A stretch of 64,000 bases of DNA. Source: Isoetes taiwanensis. Lineage: Eukaryota > Streptophyta > Lycopodiopsida > Isoetales > Isoetaceae. This document shows positions 58,701 through 64,000 of the stretch, in pieces. Position 1 is the stretch's first letter. Every line of letters begins with the position of its first letter. Made by a program: the position numbers and the translations under genes. The stretch is taken from assembly GCA_021234155.1 (NCBI GenBank), contig JAJEKV010000169.1:98000-161999 (forward strand). The letters are read 5' to 3'. Under the pieces are notes generated by a model. That model was not told the DNA's origin and ran no database searches. It worked only from the letters and a program-made list of their open reading frames with translations.

Positions 58701-60023
58701 ATGCTGAAAAGGCTTCCGAGGCAATTTTCCTATTGTGGCCCTCCTCTAGGGCATGCATTGAATGAGGAAGATAGACCTCCTGAGAGTACAGTCATGTTGC
58801 TCTTGATGGGTAATAGTCTCTGAGTTGTGATCCACATGCTCTTTTCATGAGATCAATTATATGGAGATTTTATGTGAGGAATGAGAGGAATTAGAGCTGG
58901 GCAGAAATTCGGGTTCTATTCCTGGCAAGAAACCTAAGGTAGACGACCCAGATGCAGTACCATATGATCTCACCTTAGATGATGAAGGGCCGATTCTTAT
59001 AGCAACCACTGACCCTGCCTGCCCTGAAGAGGAAATGGACGAGGGTGCCGAGTGGTACGTTGACCTTGCCAAGACAAATGGCAAGCTCGACTTAACTCTC
59101 TTCTCGAGGAAAAAGGAAGCAGATAAGATGACCAAACAAGGGATCCTAATCTCTTGTGAGGAAGAGGATGACACCAACTGCAAATTGCTCTTGGAGATTA
59201 CACATAAGCAAAAGAAAGATCCGCCTTTCGGACTTACTCCTTTGTAGAGCTACATTTTGATACAAGGATACGTTCATGAGGACATATGTGAACGGTGAGA
59301 CATGTTTTAAGTATGGTTGGCCAACCAATGTAGCAGTTACGCCAATATCTATTTGCCAAGGGGTTACAGCTGTGCGTATAGGCATGTTCACTAAACCCAC
59401 ACCAAGTCACTATTTGCGGCAAGCTAGGAATTAGCCGACTTGAAAGCTTCTAGGAGGGTCCTAGATCTAGGGAAGGATGTTCAACCTCGCAGGTTGTCGA
59501 AGGCATGGAGGCTTCGCTTTTGAGAATGAACATGACAGGGTTGCGCAGCTAGAGGCCATGAACAAGCTGAATAAATACTCTGACCATTATCCATTGGGTC
59601 TTAAGGAAACTTTTGCGATCCATGTGAAGTCCCTCATCCGTTCACCAAGCTCCATTTATGTTAGCGAAGATATGATCCAAACATGCCATGGACATTGTTC
59701 GAGCATGATCGGTAATCCAGTCAAATGCCTATGCCCGATGTGTTACCTTGGGATATGATCTCGAACAAGCCCCTGCTTGTGTGGACGAACTTCGAGGAGT
59801 TAATGTTAAATGAAAACATTAAATTCGTCATCATCGACGGGCAGCATTTTGTTGACGCACAAAAGGCCCTCATCAGGCAGGCAGAACAAACATGCCAAAG
59901 CGTGTTCTACAATCACTATGCGTATAGGGGGTGTCGTCTCTTGGATGCCAATACTTCACCTGCAGATTTGGCTGAGATTAGTGCAACTTTGAATGAAATG
60001 GGGAAGACATTTCTATACAAAAG

Positions 60024-60395
60024 GTAATTGACTGCATTAGGATGTTAGCACTTTAATATTCACGCCAGGCGTTCATTCAAATGAAACCAATTTACGCCAG
60101 ACGTGATTTCAAATGAAACCAAATCACGCCAGGCGTGCTTTCAAAATCAAACCAATTCACGCCAGCGAAATGTTAAAAAGCTGCGCTGGCGTGAATTGAT
60201 TTGATTTGAAAGCACGCCTGGCGTGATTTGGTTTCATTTGAAATCACGCCTGGCGTGAATTCAATTGATTCGAAAGCGCGCCTGGCGTGAATTCAACCGA
60301 TTCGAAAGCACGCCTGGCGTGAATTGCATTGGTATTTAATTCATTTCACGCCAGGCGTGCTTTGAGGTTGATCCTTCTGAAAGCTCATCTAGCAG
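60024..60395 (+). repeat. Intron-borne array of the palindrome CACGCCWGGCGTG
   Basis: About ten complete or partial copies of CACGCC(A/T)GGCGTG lie within 60055-60365, joined by AT-rich spacers such as TTTCAAATGAAACCAA. They also form a larger inverted repeat centred near 60175 (AATTCACGCCAGCG versus CTGCGCTGGCGTGAATT). The array sits between a donor (AAAAG before GTAATTG) and an acceptor (CATCTAGCAG), and removal of 60024-60395 keeps the flanking frame open. Confidence 0.85.
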
Positions 60396-61991
60396 GTCAG
60401 GCCCAACAGACTCGTATAAGATTGTGTTTTGTAAGGAGGCGGTATGGCAAAAGTGGAATGAATTCTGGGACGCTTATGCACAAGGGAAGCTGCCAGATAC
60501 TATGGGTAGGGTGCCTCCTGTTGATGTAAGCATCTTTGAATTGAATGTGACAGAGATGAGAAAGACTCAGGGGCTAGACGACGCTGAGACCATTTGGGTT
60601 TTAGACCAGTGCTTAAAGAAGGAAGTCTTATACAAGAAGAGTGCTTTCACTAAGGATAGGATGTCCTTCATTGAGTGCTGCAGCCATATGAAGGATGTAT
60701 GTGCGTATAAATGAAGTCACCGTAGGAGCCGAAGTTACAAAGGCTATCGGGGATGTGGCATTATCTGAAATTGGATTGCTTTGACAAATACAAGGTCAAG
60801 TAATGATGACATCAAGAAAATCATACGGTCAAAAGGACTTCCTAAAGAATTGGAAGGCTAAAAATACAAAACATAAGGAGACTCTACCCCCTAAGGTACT
60901 GGCCGAGTTGAGCAGCTGTATAGGATTGACAACTGAGAGGTCCTTCACTATTGTCATCATTTGTCCTTTAGGTGAGTCACATCTGCATGCACTATCCGCT
61001 GCTCATGATCTGGAGTGCCTCAAAGTCATTAGGGAGGGATGCCTAATATATGATGTTAAGGATAACGAGTTGCGAACAGAACGGAAGATGGCACATGTGA
61101 TCTTTATTATGATAGCCATCTTTGTCAGGGCGAGGAATATGATATTGCTAAGGCCAAGGGTGACAATAGCAGTGCATGGGAATGTTTTCTTCTAGATGAT
61201 CCAGACTTAAGAACTATATTCTATCATACGGATCAGGATCAGGATCAGTCAGAACAGGATGAGTCAGAAGAGGATGAGGATCGGGACCCCCTCCTAAGTG
61301 GGGAAATCAAGTACGAGCTACAAACTAAGGAGAAGGGCCCCTTAAATAAAAATGGATTTCCCCCGTCTATGGCTGCTTACCTCGTCGAGGCATTTGCTCC
61401 AATTGATACAACCTGCTTGGAGCTTCATGTTGGAGGTTATATTGCCCGAGAGGCTCTTATGGGTGTTAGAAGATGTCACTGCTTTGTGAGTGATGAGCAG
61501 GCCAAAGACTTTCTTGAACCATTCCTCATGCATGTGCTTGCCAAATCTCCTAAAGGCCCTTATGGCAACCTGAAATCATCAGCAATCAAAAGTCTCGTAG
61601 ACTTGTCCAATTCGAAAGTGGACGATGGTTCTGGTGAGGGAACTAGTAATACGCAGCCTGATAAGGAAAGCAATGAACAAATAGCTGCTAAACTGGCTGC
61701 TCAAAGTAATGTGATCGCGGCGAACTTAGGGAATATCCTTGCCTCCCTTCAGGGTGATGCAAGCAACAATAGAGTAGATTCACAGGTTAACAATGAACTA
61801 ATTGACAGGGCAACTGAAACTGAAGGCAACCAAGACGGCTCTAGTGATTCACAGGTTTGCCAAATCAATAGTAAAATAATGTCAGTTGTGAAGGACGCAG
61901 CGGAACTAATAGAAAATAACAATTCTAACAGTCAGAAGAGCACGAAGATTAAGGGTGGCGAGAATGGGACGAATGGCCATTTACTGGCGGC

Positions 61992-62242
61992 GTAAACCGA
62001 AGATGATAGGTATGGCCTTGCCCACGAAATCGCTACCACGCGTGATTTAATTTGTATTACCTTTTGAATTAAATCGCGTCGTGCGTGCTTTGATTATTTT
62101 TCGTTGTCAAACTAAATCGCGCCGAAGCCGATTTGGTTAAGACTAACTCAAATCACGCTTTGACGCGTTTGTATTGTTTGTGTTATCATATCTTCTTGAC
62201 CCGGATACATGTTTGATGTTTCACTTGCATTGCGTTTCTAAG
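61992..62242 (+). repeat. Second intron with CACGC-type inverted motifs
   Basis: Between a GTAAAC donor and a TTTCTAAG acceptor lie CCACGCGTGATTTAA (near 62037), TTAAATCGCGTCGTGCGTG (near 62072), TCGCGCCGAAGCCGATTT and TCACGCTTTGACGCG. They are diverged relatives of the motifs in the 60024-60395 intron. Splicing joins GC to A and keeps the frame. Confidence 0.55.
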
Positions 62243-62858
62243 AAGGTTGTGGTGTTCGACCCTAAACGGAGTCCTTTGCAAGACTTTTCCGAAAAATAAA
62301 GTGGCTAGAGATCGGTTTCATCGGACACCAAAGAGAATCAAACACCAAGTGGATCTATCCGCCGCGCACTTGAAGGAGATGCTAGATGAGGCATTCAGGT
62401 TATTTCGAGTTGGTATTTGGTCATCCATGGAACTAAGGAACATCAAGGATACTTTGGAGGCACTGGGGAAAATGCGTAGACATTGGTTGACCTTTTGGGA
62501 TCAGAACAAATGTGTGAAGTTCACTAATCCCAAGGGTCCAACAGGCAAGCCTATCTTCATCAAACACTTGAGTAACATGATGGACGAACTTGGTATCGAG
62601 AATAAGGATGATATAATCATAGTGGATGATGATGCTCTCAGATGCTTCTACAATCAAATGCAGGCCCTGAATCCACCATCTTACGATCCAAAAAACTTTG
62701 CGACAGATGATTTTCTGGTGAAGTTTGTGTCTATTATGCATAATTTGGCTATGGGGATGACGGTGGGTGAAGTGTTAGATTCATACCCAGAACTGGATAG
62801 AACGGCTGACATGGAACCACACCTTGTTAAATACGTAAAACATGGATTGATCCCTTAA

Positions 62859-63285
62859 TGTTTTATTAGAATATATGATATTTTTGTATGATATTTGTGC
62901 CATGTATCGATAATTTCGAGTCTGGAATTGCCTCGCAAATAATGCAATCTGTTATTATCAAACCTAATATTATCATCTATCGAGCAAGCAATTTTGGTCT
63001 CATCTATGTTAGCAACTTGCTCTTCATTTTTGCATATTTCAATTCGCATATGAAACGTCATACGTGAATCGCAACCTTATGTTATTTTTGAAGTCCAAAA
63101 AAAAAAGATTAAAAAAAACAAAAACCCCCTAGAAGACAACAGCAGGTTGGCGTGATTTTGGAGTTGACATAATCCCAATTTAATTGGATGATGGTTATTA
63201 CCATAGAACGACAAAAAAATTTCTATTTATGGCTTGCCATTTATTATCTTTCTTGATATTAGGTGCATGATGGCAGGGACAAAGC
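62859..63285. other. Non-coding stretch
   Basis: AT-rich, with A-runs at 63094-63125. No gene or repeat is recognised, apart from one GGCGTGATTTTGG near 63149 that resembles the CACGCC-type motifs upstream. Confidence 0.4.
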
Positions 63286-64000
63286 AGAAAAGAACAGAAT
63301 AGAACAGAACAAGACAGAACAGGATAGTTTTTATTGTCCAGGGATACCAATCAACCTATCTGACCCAACGAAGGAGCACAACAGACTTAATACTATCCGG
63401 ATTAAAACCTCCCCCCTCCCGAAGTGTTTTTGAAAGGAGACGAGCATTGTTTATACTGATCACTTTCTGAAAGTAGACGATATGACGATCAAGGGCCGCC
63501 CTCTGAAGAGGCAAGAAACCTGTCTTCCGCAACATGATTTGATATGGGACCGTGGACTTCACCCCTAGTGCATGTGTTAAGAAGGCTTTCTGCATCTGCT
63601 CCAAGTCATTCCTAGTGAGGGACAACAACGGGCCACAGACTTCAACCCCGTATAAAGGATGGTCTCCACTAAGACCTTGAACAGGTGTGATTGATGGGCC
63701 CAATCATACAGGTTTGCTCTGTGATTATTGTTCTGTATTGCATATAGTGCCTTCCAGCCTGCTGTCGCTCCCTCCCAAATATTTGTAGGTAGATGCCACT
63801 TCCACATTTTGCCCCTGGTAACTAAAGGAGAAGGCCCACAGTTGAGGCGAGCATGATATGAGGACCACCTTAGTCTTGGCTAAGGATGTGTTCAGGGCAT
63901 CGAGATGGTGCTGCATGTCCACTGTAGTGTAAGCTAGGAGGTTCACATCATCAACATATATTACCTGCCTGGTGATCTGTGTGCAAAGGTGAGCTTTATC
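63286..64000 (-). mobile_element. LINE 3' part, minus strand, running off the window
   Basis: On the minus strand, frames read DMQHHLDALNTSLAKTKVVL and TYKYLG (end of reverse transcriptase), LYDWAHQS, then LEQMQKAFLTHALGVKST and TGFLPLQ. These are the same landmarks as in the LINEs at 1-1858 and 24027. The 3' end TTGGTATCCCTGGACAATAAAA passes into a tail of TGTTCT/TATTCT units (63327-63286). Only a few frame changes are seen, so this copy is better preserved than the one at position 1. Its 5' part lies beyond 64000. Confidence 0.88.

Larger units (their letters stand above)
58701..62858 (+). pseudogene. Decayed spliced gene: ParB/DGQHR-like motif, MTase-like motif I region, unknown C-terminal part
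   Basis: Three GT-AG introns each join open frames in phase: 58810-58885, 60024-60395 and 61992-62242. Between them the reading frame is broken by stops or shifts near 59247, 59430-59530, 59715, 60700-60790 and 61100-61190, so this copy is probably dead. Visible segments: acidic N-terminus (58886-59247); FVIIDGQHFVDAQKAL at 59818-59867, like the G-Q-H core of ParB/DGQHR domains; a W-rich segment (WQKWNEFWDAY) after intron 2; an acidic DQDQDQSEQDESEEDED stretch; and LELHVGGYIAREALMG followed by RRCHCFVSDEQAKDFLEP (61415-61520). The last resembles the FxGxG motif I region of beta-class N4/N6 DNA methyltransferases. No clear DPPY or SPPW motif is seen; the nearest is ICPLG near 60960. The last exon (62243-62858) has no known domain. 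Function unknown. Confidence 0.45.

Noticed and set aside
60055-60365. CRISPR-like array
   Set aside because: The repeats are palindromes of 13 bp with variable short spacers in a eukaryotic intron, partly in inverted order. There are no cas genes and no unique spacers of constant length.
60950-60970. ICPLG as a methyltransferase catalytic DPPY/SPPW motif
   Set aside because: It lacks the required D/N/S-P-P-aromatic pattern. It may be a degenerate remnant but cannot be claimed.

Overview
The window is nuclear DNA of a land plant with a large, repeat-dominated genome. Two ordinary plant nuclear genes can be rebuilt exon by exon: a mitochondrial CBSX3-type CBS-domain protein (minus strand, 4633-6138) and an MRG-family chromodomain protein (plus strand, 53712-55638). 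Almost everything else is transposable-element DNA or relics. I cannot name the species. A seed-free plant such as a fern or lycophyte is my guess, from the element types and the sparse, intron-rich genes; the sequence does not prove it.

Layout. 1-1858: GC-rich, decayed LINE with a pentanucleotide 3' tail. 1859-4620: non-coding, with small tandem duplications. 4633-6690: CBSX3 gene with a 5'-UTR intron, then a duplicated upstream block to 7660. 7666-19437: an 11.8-kb LTR retrotransposon with 1.8-kb LTRs, a 5-bp target duplication (AAGGA), primer-binding-site and polypurine-tract remnants, and an 8.1-kb interior without a recognisable gag or pol; it looks like a large non-autonomous element. 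19442-26100: foldbacks, tandem repeats, a minus-strand LINE fragment and faint exon-like pieces. 28763-40745: nested retroelements. An old chromovirus relic carries a younger complete Ty3/gypsy element (30850-38714, duplication ATTAC), which itself carries a LINE (36222-37982). Beyond it lie inverted LTR pieces related to the LTRs at 7666 and 17632. 43550-52653: truncated retroposons, several with clear target-site duplications, and an isolated gag-protease open frame. 53280-55638: a foldback element followed by the MRG gene. 56940-58003: GGATCCC-rich repeat and a MITE. 58701-62858: a decayed, apparently spliced gene of unknown type with a ParB/DGQHR-like motif and a DNA-methyltransferase-like motif I region. 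Two of its reading-frame-preserving introns carry CACGCC-type sequences, one a dense array of the palindrome CACGCCWGGCGTG. 63286-64000: 3' part of another minus-strand LINE.

How the parts relate. CBSX3 and MRG look intact and are not functionally linked; each has repeat DNA directly upstream of its promoter. The LINE copies at 1, 24027, 45239 and 63286 share one 3'-end sequence but carry different 5-nt tail repeats, so they form one family with tails of fixed unit length. The most novel candidate is the 58701-62858 gene with its palindrome-bearing introns.
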